Of a stretch of 64,000 nucleotides of DNA, positions 48,178-59,029 are shown one piece after another (within the stretch, counting starts at the first letter, position 1; each line of letters begins with the position of its first letter). Under the pieces are notes generated by a model, which had not been told where the DNA came from, ran no database searches, and saw only the letters and a program-made list of their open reading frames with translations. The translations under genes and the position numbers were made by a program. The DNA comes from Hermetia illucens (lineage: Eukaryota; Arthropoda; Insecta; Diptera; Stratiomyidae), in assembly GCF_905115235.1 (NCBI RefSeq), contig NC_051851.1, forward strand, positions 54,323,240 through 54,387,239, read 5' to 3'.

Positions 48178-49395
48178 CTTATTAAGACCGCAGTTGGGAA
48201 TATAGATATAAGACGGTTGGAAAGCTTGAAGACAATCCAACTGGTGGTGGCGATTTCGTGGGAAGAAAGAAGAAAGAATTACGAATATGGAAGAATCATG
48301 GAATCAAATGGAAGACACGATCCACGAAGCGGCCTCAGCTATCGTCGGGGTGACCAAACCAGGTAAGGGGCTCATCAACCGAGATTCTTGGCTTTGGAAT
48401 GACGATGTTGAAATGAAGGTTCGTAAGAAGAAATGCGATTACCACAAGTTTCTCGACGATAAAGCGCTCATCGATTGGCAAATTTATAAGGGTGTTAACG
48501 GGGACGCAAAGAAAGCGATCAAGGTCACCCGAACGATCCATTACAAAGATCTTTACGATAAACTGGATACCCGGAATGACGAGAGATATCTGTATCGACT
48601 TGTCAAAAGCCGACACTAACTAACACAGGATATCGAACTTTGTTTACCGAACGTCGAGCCTCACGGCTTGGTTAGATGGCGAGAATATTTCGAGTGGATT
48701 CCAGCTGAAAATTTCTTCTACTTTCCCAATCATTGCCGACATTTGGAGCAGTTCTATCTGTCAACGTAACTTAAGCCGAGTAAGCATTAAAACGAATGAA
48801 ATTTGGGAAAACAAGAGGATCTGACGATATCGGATCTGACCTCCGGAAAGCGAGGAGCTAGGATTCAACACTGTGGCTCAGGGAATTCTTCAATCGGGAT
48901 ATTCATCATTGGACTGGCAAGAAAGTACCACAGTTCCAATATGGACAAAGAAAGGTAGTCCAGCGGAATGTCTAAATTACCGTCCGGTCCGGTTACTTTT
49001 CCATACCATGAGGAGTTTTGAATGCATTCTTTACAACCGTATTAGTGAAATCGCTGAAATGACCGTGAAGCAAGTCAGATTTATTAAGAACTGGGAAATA
49101 GGTCGAGGGGAGACTTGAGGAATTACATTAGCACATGACATATTTCATTACCAGGCCAATTGTCAAATTGCCAATTATGAAATTGCTTCACGCATTAACG
49201 GAACGTGGATGAAGTGGTGTTCCACAACTGATGTTCTTTGTGATCGATGTATCAACGAATGTCTCAAGTTCACTTGCCAAGATTGGTCTGAACGTCGATG
49301 GTAAGCGACCAAAAGGCCGGCCGAAACAACTGTGGCTTGATACGCTAGATCGGGATTTGAAAGCCTTGCGATTGCATCCAGATCAGCCATTGTTA
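48178..49395 (+). mobile_element. Family D LINE with internal deletion
   Basis: The plus strand carries the endonuclease-RT linker (DTIHEAASAIVGVTKPGKG, HYKDLYDKLDTRNDERYLYR, 48287-48619), RT start (STTVPIWTKKGSPAECLNYR, 48873-49118), then a jump to the 3' end (LAKIGLNVDGKRPKGRPKQL, 49276-49380). Most of the RT palm is missing. The 3' tail is displaced to 49905-49980 by a Penelope insertion. Confidence 0.75.
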
Positions 49396-49439
49396 TTTCT
49401 TCGGTTGTGGGTGTCGTTTTTTCGGCTTATTTTATATTG

Positions 49440-49890
49440 AAAAAAAAAGACAAAGGATAGTTCTCTGCGTGGATGTCGATTTTCGGTAAATGCCGAAATC
49501 GATTTTTCCTCTGTTTTTGATGATCAGTAAGTCCAAGTTGGTGATTGTATTCGACTTCCATGGTGAATTTAATACTCTTGTGGACCATATTCAATTTGTT
49601 AAGTATAGTTTCAAGCTGGCTTCGTTTCTCAATTACAAAATTGTCATCAACATATCAGGCCCAGAATCCTAATCCTAAAATATCAAGTTGCTCTATAAAT
49701 TGCTCTATTCGCTCTATTAAGATGTCCACAGGAGTATTACATTTACCGTGGAAGTCGAATACAACCACCAACTACCCTTCTTAGACTTACTCATCATCAA
49801 CAACAGTGAGGACAACAGGTCCTCGAAATACCGGTATATGTAGAATAAAAAACTCACTATTCGGCATTAAAAAATAAAATTTGTCATGTT
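49440..49890. mobile_element. Penelope-like element, two RT pieces in inverted orientation
   Basis: On the minus strand (about 49745-49480) the RT catalytic region reads LDILGLGFWA, YVDDNFVI and IKFTMEVEYNHQL, typical of Penelope-like RT. On the plus strand from 49747 the sequence VEVEYNHQLPFLDLLIINN reads outward, overlapping the same motif, so two pieces face opposite ways with GTATTCGACTTCCA and its complement at the ends. 49808-49885 resembles 11255-11330. Confidence 0.7.
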
Positions 49891-49904
49891 TTCATTATCC
49901 TTTT

Positions 49905-49980
49905 CATAAGACAAAATGGCGAAACCGATCACGACAAGTCGACCCCGGTTGTGAACGGGACAAAGGTTGAAGAAAAAATA
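49905..49980 (+). mobile_element. Family D LINE 3' tail
   Basis: GGCGAAACCGATCACGAC, then GTGAACGGGACAAAGGTTGA and AGAAAAAATA, match the minus-strand tail at 7350-7410. It belongs to the LINE at 48178-49395, from which the Penelope pieces separate it. Confidence 0.7.
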
Positions 49981-51520
49981 TAGCTTGACAGTGCTGTTCT
50001 TGACGCGAGGGAACCAATTAGAAACTGGAGCAGTTGGATATAGTTCAGTCCAATGAACGTGATGCAAACACCTTTTGGAAAGAGCGTCTGTCTCGGTTGT
50101 AGACCTGATATTTTTCAGCCATGCACTGCCTCTTTGTATGTCCTGGCGTGTCAGCGGAGCTACACCCGCAGGGATCACCTATGAGCGAGCTACAGGATAA
50201 GGAACTAGTTGGGCGAGCGACGAAAAAGGCGCCAGGCAAGTGTTTGAAAGCTTCATAGGGGTATGGCTAGTCCAACCTGCTAATATACGCAACTTCATTG
50301 AGCTCACCACGTGACGCATGCATAGCCACAGAATGTGACGCTTTCATGCCTTGGATATACATTCCTTAGTAGAAGACTCAACTACTGATGAAATTGTGAA
50401 CAGGACAGCTTTCGAACAGCGATACCGCGTCGGACGAACGACTCAGCGGGCTATTGGTAGGATTGATGAGGAGCAACAAGGGAAGCCCGCATAAATGCGA
50501 GCTGGCTATCCAGCGGAACAAGAGAGAATGCTTTAAGGAGTCTTGTTCCGAGACGGATATCAACACTTAGGAGAGCACCGATAGAACCATACTGGGACGA
50601 TTCACAGTTCGTTCATTTCCATAGATCACACCATATCTTCTTGTTGAAAATCGTTCAGGGCTTATTCCCCCAACAAGAATTCTAGGGCATTGAATGTTTC
50701 AATGCAGGTAAGCGATCATCAGATGATGGCCTCTTTCGATGCCGATGTCAGCACTTCTTTTTTACGTACATTCAGAAGACAGTTGAACTGATCTTGTAGC
50801 AGGTCCTGTGACAGTTCTGCAAGTCTATAAACCGTTTACCTTTGTTGTTATGGTTACCAAGGCTATGATTCACCATATCTGAGCTCCATTAGGAAGCCTT
50901 CAGTAACAGTGGATTTGCGGTTCCTATCATTTGACTTTCGAGGCTACTAAAGTATGATGCCAGAAGAAGGGGTCGTAGCCGTGAGGTGAGTCCCTACTAG
51001 AAGCGTTGTTGACATTTCAATAGCAGTAAAATTTTGAAATTTGAACATCGCTAGCCCAGAAAATTCTATATCTTTTAATCCAACCAGGGGAGTCGAGAAG
51101 GAAAAGGGTTTGTGGTTTTATTGGGTAAAGTTCCACACACTGGCGTGCTACGGCCATTGTGATAGGACCTATAAAAGGCCCATCATCTCGTAGCACTTTC
51201 TTTAAAAAGCCCAACACCCTTTTCTAAATGGTTGAGTTGAGACTGTCGAAACTTTATTCATATTTACATGAGGTTCATCTTTTAAATGTCATCCCTATTT
51301 TCGGTTGTTAAATCAGCAATGCTATTCTCAGTTAAAATATGTTCTCTTTTATCGCACATTTGTGCTTTATAGTACGTAATTATATTCACTTCCAATTTGA
51401 GTTGCTGTCATGGGATAAAAAACTGGCAAATATACACCAGACTTTAAAAATCAATATTAACTAATTGCCTCTTGGGATATCCAAAAGCGGTAACTACACA
51501 AAAATATTTGTCAGCTTTTC
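49981..51520. other. Unassigned region upstream of K4
   Basis: There are open frames up to about 100 codons on both strands, but none with a recognisable motif. One phrase near 50979 is shared with 40288. The right part (after 51240) is AT-rich intergenic sequence. Confidence 0.4.
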
Positions 51521-51528
51521 ACGGCTCT

Positions 51529-51536
51529 ATAAATAT
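51529..51536 (+). promoter_or_regulatory. TATA box of K4
   Basis: TATAAATA lies 62 bp before the K4 start, identical in sequence to that of K1. Confidence 0.65.
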
Positions 51537-51590
51537 GGATGGATCGGAAAATTCGATTCATACTTCAGCTTATTAATAACCTTCAAGAGA

Positions 51591-52270
51591 ATGATGATAT
51601 TAAGCTCGTTTTTCTTGTCTTTTCTTGGTAAGAGCTGACACAGCATTTTTCAAATAAATAATTTCCAGAATATTAACAAATTCTAATATTTTTAAAAAAA
51701 TAAAAGTAATATTAGCATCTGCTGCCAAAAGACTTGATTTGCAACCATCTTTATCAACTTTTCCCATTTGTGCGGTCAGATGTGCTCAGGTTGGATCACC
51801 AGTCTGCGCCGAACGCAATGGCGTTTACAAATTATTTTCAACTGGCTGCTCAAAATTGAGTTATTATTGTAACACTGGTGAAGGTATGTTCGCATTAAGG
51901 TAGCTGAACCATCAAATGTGAAAATCTTTTTATTGCAGAGTGGAAAAGTGTTGATATGGAATACTGTTATAACAACAATATTTTCCCAATAGTTTGTACA
52001 ATCCAACGAAAACAATATCCTGTGTGTGCCGTCAATACGTCAGGGGGATATAGACGATTTAATAATGAGTGCCAATTTCTAAATTATGCATGTGTTAACT
52101 ACGATCAAGGTAGGAACTTAAATAAAGAATTTCCCACGTTCGATTTAGAGCACCAAGTTTATAAACATTACAATATTGTTGTATGCATGTATGGTATATC
52201 AATTCTAATATTTCTAGAATGGGATCGACAAATGGATTGCCCCGAAATGGTAGATGTAGTACAAGTATAG
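51591..52270 (+). CDS. K4, secreted double Kazal-domain protein (4 exons)
   Basis: Exons are 51591-51627, 51716-51883, 51939-52109 and 52218-52270, phase 1, 142 residues. Exon 1 begins the signal peptide (MMILSSFFLSFL). Domain 1 (FPICAVRCAQVGSPVCAERN) is complete, with Cys6 in exon 3 (EWKSVDMEYC). Domain 2 (FPIVCTIQRKQYPVCAVN) has only one cysteine before the PVC motif: Cys1 is replaced by Phe, while Cys5 (NYACVNY) and Cys6 (EWDRQMDC) remain. The usual Cys1-Cys5 bridge therefore cannot form there. Positional P1 residues are Gln and Ile. It is closest to K5 (shared PICAV-x-C start and YKLF). The reading frame is intact. The target is unknown. Confidence 0.85.
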
Positions 52271-52940
52271 AGATCATGGACCACAATTTTTATCAAATAC
52301 AAAATTGTTATGATTGATAAAATGCATACACCTAAAAGTCCCTCTTAAGTGTTTTATGATTTAAAAAAGTGTTCATATTCAAAATTTTCCTGCTTCTCTC
52401 TTTTTTTGCACCTTCGAAAGGAAAAAAAATGATAAAAGTTGAATTTTCAAACTCATCCTCGGAGGGGGTGTAAAGTCTTAGTGAAGGTGCCTTTTCTTCA
52501 AAGCCTATGAAAACTCGTAGCAGTCACCGGTCCTTAAGGGGGTCATCCCGTGTGTCGGGTTGGAGAAATCGATTTTTTTTTTGCATGAATTGTAGCTATA
52601 TATAGTGGAGAATATGTGGGCAAAGGGATTTTCCGATATTCCGAGTCCTTCAGAAATTACAGGGTTAAACAAGTAAGGAGTTTGCAGCCGCGGCTAGAGT
52701 ACTCGACGAGAAAGAGCATCGAATCTTTTTTTACCTGTTAGTTTTTTACCTGAGCCTTATAAATTCGAACACAAGTATATATAAAAAGATGGAAAACCAA
52801 TCAATTGTCTAAACTCATACCGCTGTTTGGAATAAAAAGGATAATCCAGTCTAGAGTGAGCACTGAAAGGCTTTCAAGCTATACTCAGTTATATTTTGTT
52901 GCAAGTATTGTGCTGTTTGTGTGTTCAGTGATTTTTTTAA

Positions 52941-53963
52941 ATGGATCGTACGAAGGGAGATCGCTTTAACGTTCAACGTCATGCTCGCACTAAAAAACGA
53001 GTATTTCATGGGAATCGATACTTATCAGAGAAGAAAAAGGACTTCGCATCAACATCAAAGAAACTTTTAGCAAGCATGAACATGGATGTTCCAATTGCGA
53101 CAAGTTTTGTATATCGTATAATATATTGGATTTGCTGGAGTTTTCTCCGGTATTTCTGCAAATTTCTGCAAATAATAAAATATACGTAGTAGTAAAAAAG
53201 GAATACGTAGGACATGTCGAGAAAAGAATGGGAACGCGGCTTAGAAATGCAAAGAAGAATCACAAAGGCATTGATGGAAAAGGGGCTGGAAAACTTACTG
53301 ATAAGGTTATTAGCGACCTAACTACATTTTCTGGGCTAGCTATTCGTCGACATGCAAATTCGATAGAAGGAATGAAGCAAGAAATTTGGGAAACTTTCTT
53401 CCATAAATGTTCTACAGACGAAAAACCTCAGCATCAAAATTGTCCAGCAGGCGAGGACAGTTGGTGCAAATGGCGCAAAGCGGAAGCTAAAGGAGAACTG
53501 GATAGTTTTCACCACGAGAAGGCACCTTTGACTGAAGAAGTTCAAACAGTCATCAAACCAATCTACGAAGATTTGTCACGAGATGATCTCTTGAACAGAT
53601 GTTTAGGAGCAGAGACCCAGAATAACAATGAGTCGTTGAATGCATTGATCTGAACTTTCGCTCCTAAACACCTTCATTCTGGGGCCAAGGTCGTAGAAAT
53701 AGCCACTTTTCTGGCTGTAATTGTTTTCAATGAAGGATTCAATGGCATTCTCAAAATCCTAGTGACAATGGGATGTCAAGTTCGTCACATATATCAGGTT
53801 TATGGCGACCGACGTAATGAAGCGCGAATTTGGCGGTCCTAACGACGATCGACTGACCTCGCTAAACGAGCCACAATTGACACCAGAGAGCAACAATCGG
53901 CCTTACAAGACTTTTTTGAAGAAACGGAGGGTGCTCTCTATGGACCAGGTATAGCAGATTAAT
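52941..53963 (+). pseudogene. Transposase of the Kolobok-like element, damaged
   Basis: It begins at the ATG at 52941 (MDRTKGDRFNVQRHARTKKR), a basic N-terminus. The first frame continues to about 53120, where the homologous reading shifts frame into LDLLEFSPVFLQISAN. The conserved core follows: GHVEKRMGTRLRNAKKNHKG, KLTDKVISDLTTF, GLAIRRHANS, then a Cys/His cluster (FFHKCSTD, PQHQNCPAGEDSWCKW) and LSRDDLLNRCL with QNNNESLNALI. A TGA at 53651-53653 stands where relatives have Trp. Good sequence resumes after it (FAPKHLHSGAKVVEIATFL) and ends at a stop near 53960. The Cys/His core resembles proteins often labelled Mutator-like transposase in databases. I lean to Kolobok because of the TTAA ends. 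Confidence 0.7.
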
Positions 53964-54115
53964 GGTGAGCTAAAATTTTACTTTTGATAATCACAGTTAA
54001 ATTTTCAAATGCGTTTTTCTCGAAACTGTATCTTGAAAATCGGCTGCCACCATAGCTCAAAATCTATCCAAACAAATTCTTTGAAATTTTCACGGCTTCT
54101 TTAGTACATATTTCT

Positions 54116-54274
54116 ACGGTCCGCAAACTAGGATAATTGCAATCGGACGAGTAGTTTTTTTTTTTATTCATAAAAAAAGCCGTAAAAAAACACCAAAATC
54201 CAAAAAATTAAGTTTAAAAGCCCACCAAAAATTTAGCTTTTAACATTTTCTAATTATCCTAGTTTGCGGACCGT
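54116..54274. repeat. 159-bp unit with 23-bp perfect inverted ends
   Basis: ACGGTCCGCAAACTAGGATA (start of the left arm, 54116-54138) has its exact complement at 54252-54274. The interior is A/T-rich with no coding. It looks like a small MITE or structural hairpin inside the larger transposon. Clear flanking duplications are not visible. Confidence 0.7.
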
Positions 54275-54557
54275 GGAATATTGTCCACATTAAAATGCCG
54301 TTTATTTTTTTTCCCTCAGATGAACACAGCGCCCTCCAGCGTGGCAGCAGAAAAACACCTTTTTTTGGAGATGGGTGCATAAATTAACTCCTATTCCGAA
54401 AATTAGCTACGAAATCTGAACGACGAAGCTGAAAAATTTATCACATATACTAGAGATATCAATAAACATATGCTGAAAAAATCACGTTTCTATCTTTATC
54501 CAGTCCTTCAAAATAATTTTTCAAAAAAGGGCAAAAAAAACGGGATGACCCCCTTAA

Positions 54558-56425
54558 ATAATTTTGTTGAGGCGAATAAGGACGCATTTTTTTTATGAGA
54601 TTAGCGGAACCGGGAGCCAGCTGATTAGAGGGACAGCTGATAAGCTGAACTGGCGGCCTTGAATTTGTAAGTGAAGTAGTGATTTCAGAAAAAGGAGCGT
54701 GTGTTGTTTGAAAATTTGTAATTTTGTGAAAATAAATCCGTGAAACCAAAAGAGTCAATGTCTCCTCTAATGAAGCATCCGACGGTAAATACGTGCTGGA
54801 TGGATTCAGTAGGTAGCGGACCAATTGGTCAAATGTTCTGATCAGGAAATTTCGTATTCGGACAATGCGGTGCTGGTAATAAAAACCTTGAATTACAGAA
54901 TCGTGAGAAATGAAAAATAATTTTTAGTTCGCTGGGTTTCGGTTTCACTTCCATTGCCGGTGATTAGTGAACATCAGATGTGATCAGAGAGAGGCCTATT
55001 GAAGGGGATTGCGTGCGCTGCAACTTGATGCGTTTGTATTGATTTTTTTCCTGATTTCTCTGGTAAAGGAAAGAGTTCTGCGCACGGAATTCAGCGGGTA
55101 CTTAAAGTACAGTTTAGCACTCGCTGGTGTACAGCGGGGAAAGGTTATGCTTTCGTCTGTTTATACTCGAATTGTATTTGTTGTGCTGTTCCGTGCTCAG
55201 GACGGCTACTTGGCTTCGTCCAGGACCAGGACAATCACAATTCGCACTACTTGCGGATACTTATCCATTGCTCGCAGAAAAAATGCAGTAATGGAAGGAC
55301 TTGAGAGCAACAGTTTAGTTCCGCCAATCCCATGCTACAGTGGGGCTGGGGCTGCTTCGCGTCCGCTAATACTCGGGATGACACAGTTTGTCCTGACAGT
55401 CACTGAGAATTAGTTTTGCGCCAAATTCACATTTTGAAGGAATTCCTTAAAGTAGCACAAAAAAAAGAAAAAAGGAAAGAAATATTGAAGCATCCTCCGA
55501 GAGTGTAACCACAGTGAATCAGATTGAAACATCCAAGTTGAACAATTAACAAATTTAAGTGTTTTCATGTGATATTTATTGTAGTCACCATAAAAGCGCC
55601 AAAAGGGACCATCAAGAAATTCTGAGTGCCTTAGAACTCTTTGGTGGATGGGAGGTCGAAGGGAAACATGTCGTTTTAGTTTTTTAATCATTTATAAATC
55701 AATATCAATTATCTGAGATCTATTTATATGTATATGTAAATGAAGCTTTGGAGTAGCGCCTGATTCAGATAGATATAATATATTTGTACATTGAACAACC
55801 GCTTGTTTCAATATACGTCAACTTTCATCCACGAAGTTAATCGAAAATAGGTGTACGATCAATTTATATACATGCATATAGAATACAGTAGACTCACGCA
55901 CCGGGAAGGATACGTGAATTTTTTGTGAGGTGACACCTGAGGGATCGAAGCACTCAAAGGACACCCTCCACATTCCCGAGTCTGACTAGCACAGAGGCGT
56001 GCAATTACGTGTCGACGGAGCACTTTGATGGAGCTTTACTGGCGGATCTTCACCGTCAATTTCTCCATCTTTTTTAGGTTTTTGGGATAGCTCTCCCCTC
56101 TTGTTGTTTCTTCAATACCATCATGCTCAAGTTCGAATTTTCAAGCCAAGTCCACGAGGTGGAGAGGATGGGGAGAATATATAGAGACCCTTTTTAATTC
56201 CTTTAAAGAATTGCGGGGGTCTCCCCTTAAAAACCCATAGTGCTTCAAAGAGGGGCAATTTTCATATCAAACCGCTAGGATTTAATTTTAAACCCTATCC
56301 TGGCAAGAATAGAAGAGGGTGTGTAGGGAGAGGGCGAGAGGTTCATTTATCGGCACCATGGGAAGGAGGGACCTTCCTGCTTCTTCTGCACCCATACTCT
56401 CCCCCTCACTGAGTAGGGTTGAAAT
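54558..56425. other. Unassigned region
   Basis: A 134-codon plus frame at 55009-55413 has a hydrophobic start (FVLIFFLISLV) but no recognised motif, so I do not call it a gene. Flanking sequence near 54560-54860 could be retroelement debris. Otherwise nothing recognisable except the H scrap at 55675-55790. Confidence 0.4.
55675..55790 (+). mobile_element. DINE-1/HINE-like repeat, variant fragment
   Basis: TTTTTAATCATTT, AATATCAATTAT and CCTGATTCAGATA follow in the same order as in H6 at 47705-47825. Too short to orient or date. Confidence 0.45.
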
Positions 56426-57060
56426 TTCAAACTTGAACATGATGACATAGAAAGCCAATTCTAAGGGGCCACAGCTTTTTAAGGGCAGCCAATGTGGTGG
56501 TGTGGTGGTGCTCAAAGGCGGTCGCATCTGTCAGTCGAATTAAGAGTATTCGAAATAAATTTCGAATGCTTCGAATGCTGCGCCACAATTTTATAATCAG
56601 TGCATCTGCTCGCGACTTCGTTTGCGGCCTACCTTTTCTTTCTACTTTGGTATAAGTAGAGTCACTGACGCGTATCTCGTAATGGTTCGGTTGTAAATGT
56701 ATTGATTGCACCTGTTGTGTTTTACCCTTCTTGCGCTTTGGAGTCCACTCTGGGGATTCTCTATTAGTGCCTTTATGCCGCTTGGGGGGCTCTGCTATTT
56801 CTTTTTCGTCATGAAGGCGATCCGAGTTCCTATCAGGTATATTGACTTTGGGGACATTTGTGTTGCTACTTCTACTGTAGCTTTTTTTGTTCTTTTCCTT
56901 GTCGGCGATCTCAGTACTCTAGCGCTGCGTCTGTAAGGATCGTTAACGTTTTTAAACGGCTCCTCTTTAGCACATTCGCCAGTGGATTGCACGCCTGCTG
57001 TCGCGATATCCTTCGACGGGGTAGACATATCTCCTTCGTGCGGCATCTCCTTATTCATCC
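56426..57060 (-). mobile_element. LINE ORF1 (R1/LOA type) fragment
   Basis: Minus-strand frames start at 57058 (MNKEMPHEGDMSTPSK) and continue through a basic stretch (SARVLRSPTRKRTKKATVEV). After a break they read TYTKVERKGRPQTKSRADAL followed by IIK. The basic R-x-R-P-x-x-DALIIK motif is typical of ORF1 in R1, LOA and related insect LINEs. There is no endonuclease or RT next to it. Confidence 0.6.
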
Positions 57061-57800
57061 TCTAATTATCTTTAAAATTTTAAATTAGGAACTGACGATT
57101 TATAAAATTAGCCACTACATATTCCGCGAGCCATAATGTTTGCCCGAGTAATTATTATTTATGCACACCACAAAACAGTTGAAGTTTTTTTCAGAAGAAA
57201 ATAACCCGACTCAGTCCGAGGCTGATCTTCCGCAGCTAAGGCAGGTGCTCTAGAACAAGGCTATGCGCTGACTAAGTTTGCTCGACTTTGTGTAGCACCA
57301 CCTAGCTTGCACTAGTTAGGATAAAGGAAATATATAAATTTCAAATAACTGTTTTTTAGCTTTAACTGAGTATCAAACTCCAAATCCAATGACCCACAAG
57401 TACAGAACTAAAATTAAAAGTTATTTATGAATCAAACAAAAATTGTTTTGATCCAAGTTAGAATCGAACCTGAGTCCGTGTACAAAACTACGCCAGTTCC
57501 TTCAATGTGCACTAGCTCAGCTCAAAGCCGGCGGTCAGTACATTTAATATACGGCGAATTTCCTGTATATCAAATCAGATGAACAAAGGAAATTATCACG
57601 AACAAAGAAACTAATTGTTGTTTAAGTAACTGGCTAATTTATGCAAAGGTACGCAGCAGATTCACACCGCCACTCGCTACTTACACTAATTTACCAATCC
57701 GCTCAGTCTTTTATAGTTTTTTCTTCGTTGTCCTCTTCGATTATATTAATTTCACCAAATTATTCACAGAGCGATATGAAAAACGCACCTGCCACTGTTG
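57061..57800 (-). other. Spacer with a tRNA-like scrap
   Basis: Near 57463-57475 the minus strand has CAGGTTCGATTCT, a good pol III B box, with a weak A-box-like stretch about 45 bp upstream. It may be an eroded SINE head. It does not fold as a tRNA gene. The rest holds nothing recognisable. Confidence 0.3.
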
Positions 57801-59028
57801 ATGGTTGATGCCCGTCTGTCTGCCTGCCCGTCTGTCCGTTTGTCTGTCTATCTGTATGTTTGTCTGTCACACGCACTTTTCGCAGAAACGGTCATACCGA
57901 TTGACACGAAATTTGGTTAGAAGGTGGAAACTGTGAACGCCCAGACATGTAGTGAGTGATATCTTTCTACGTTGGGATTAAGGGGGGATCTACATACATG
58001 CAAAAGGAGGGTGTACATTTTTTTTTTACTGAATATAGTCTTATTGGGTATCAAATGAAAGGTCATGATTAGTGCTTTTCGATGCTGGTATGGATTTTGT
58101 TGGAAAGGCGGGAAGTGGAAGGGGCCGAAAGTGATAATTTCTTTAAGGGGATCATCCCGTGTGAAGGCCGTTTTTTTGAATTTTGTTGGATAGATTTTGG
58201 GCTATGGTGGCAGCCGATCTTCAACATGCAGTTTCGAGAAAAACGCATTTAAAAAGTAGAATGTAATTTTTAGCCATAAAACCTTGGTCCTGGTCATTAA
58301 TTTGCTACACTTAGTCTATAAACCTTAGGTTTCTTCAAACACATGTACAGCCTTGGCTTCAATTCTTGTCCTTTTAGTGAAGTAATTCGAACGTCATTCG
58401 GATCGATAAATGCGAACTTTATTACGGCGATCGACATAAATCTGGCATGTGACTAATCCCGTGTTTAACACTATAATTTCCTAACGACTCCGAATATCAA
58501 AAAAATCCCTTTGCCCATATATTCTACGCTATATCTAGATACAAAGGATGTAACAAAAAAAAATCGATTTCGCGAATCCGACACACGGGATGCCCCCTTA
58601 ACGGATCCATTCTCAGAAATTACCCAATCGAAAAATTTAAAAAAAAAATCAGGAAGCTGCCGCTATACGGTGTCCAGGGGTGAAAATTCTCACTATATCG
58701 ATATCTGCTCAAAATAAATTAATAATAGTATATTACTATATTTTTGGGAAAATTAAGTAAAAACCCCTTTTAAGTTTATCCTAGAGTTAACAAATTTTGT
58801 AGTAATATAAATTATAGAATGAAGCATGTTATCCCCAAGTTTTATGAAAAAGTTACAGTTGCTCAAATTTGGCGCTACCGTTTAAAATTACTGCCTGATA
58901 TACTAAATGCATACACATAACGGGCTACGTACAACTGGGATAGTTCTGCACTCAAATACACTCACAGAAAAAACAAACAAAACCTTTCATACCTGAAACG
59001 CCGAGCTCCCCGTTTCCCGACTTGTTAA
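57801..59028 (+). mobile_element. DINE-1/HINE-like repeat H7, split by a DNA transposon derivative
   Basis: A TGTC-type microsatellite occurs at 57811-57870, then the H body (CGATTGACACGAAATTTGG, GGGTATCAAATGAAAGGTC) to the insertion at 58147. After it the body continues (CCATTCTCAGAAATTACCC) to the terminus CCCGACTTGTT at 59026, with ACAAAACCTTTCATACCTGA before it. The 5' start is indistinct. Confidence 0.68.
58147..58597 (-). mobile_element. 451-bp deletion derivative (MITE) of the Kolobok-like transposon
   Basis: It is bounded by TTAA at 58143-58146 and 58598-58601. On the minus strand the right end repeats the autonomous left end for about 120 bp (CATCCCGTGTGTCGG, AAATCGATTTTTTTT, GGGCAAAGGGATTTT). 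The left part matches the sequence just after the transposase (GCTATGGTGGCAGCCGAT, TTTCGAGAAAAACGCATTT; autonomous 53960-54090). It is therefore an internally deleted copy with no coding. The sister repeat H3 near 12238 shows the same site empty with a single TTAA. Confidence 0.85.
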
Positions 59029-59029
59029 T

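Larger units (their letters stand above)
52538..54553 (+). mobile_element. Kolobok-like DNA transposon, 2.0 kb, flanked by TTAA
   Basis: Terminal inverted repeats GGGGGTCATCCCGT (52538-52551) and ACGGGATGACCCCC (54540-54553) are perfect over 14 bp. TTAA stands immediately outside both ends (52534-52537, 54554-54557). A TTAA target duplication is the mark of piggyBac and Kolobok elements. The encoded protein is not piggyBac-like, so Kolobok is preferred. One damaged transposase lies inside, and a nested 159-bp inverted-repeat unit lies near the right end. A 451-bp deletion derivative is present at 58147-58597. Confidence 0.75.

Noticed and set aside
52534-54557. piggyBac assignment from TTAA ends
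   Set aside because: The transposase core (RRHANS, NCPAGEDSWCKW) is unlike piggyBac; Kolobok fits better.
54560-54860. Possible LTR-type junction
   Set aside because: Only vague similarity to an LTR end and leader; no partner LTR or pol was seen nearby.
55009-55413. 134-codon frame with a hydrophobic N-terminus
   Set aside because: No motif, no paralog and no visible promoter or splice context; it could be chance or a LINE leader.
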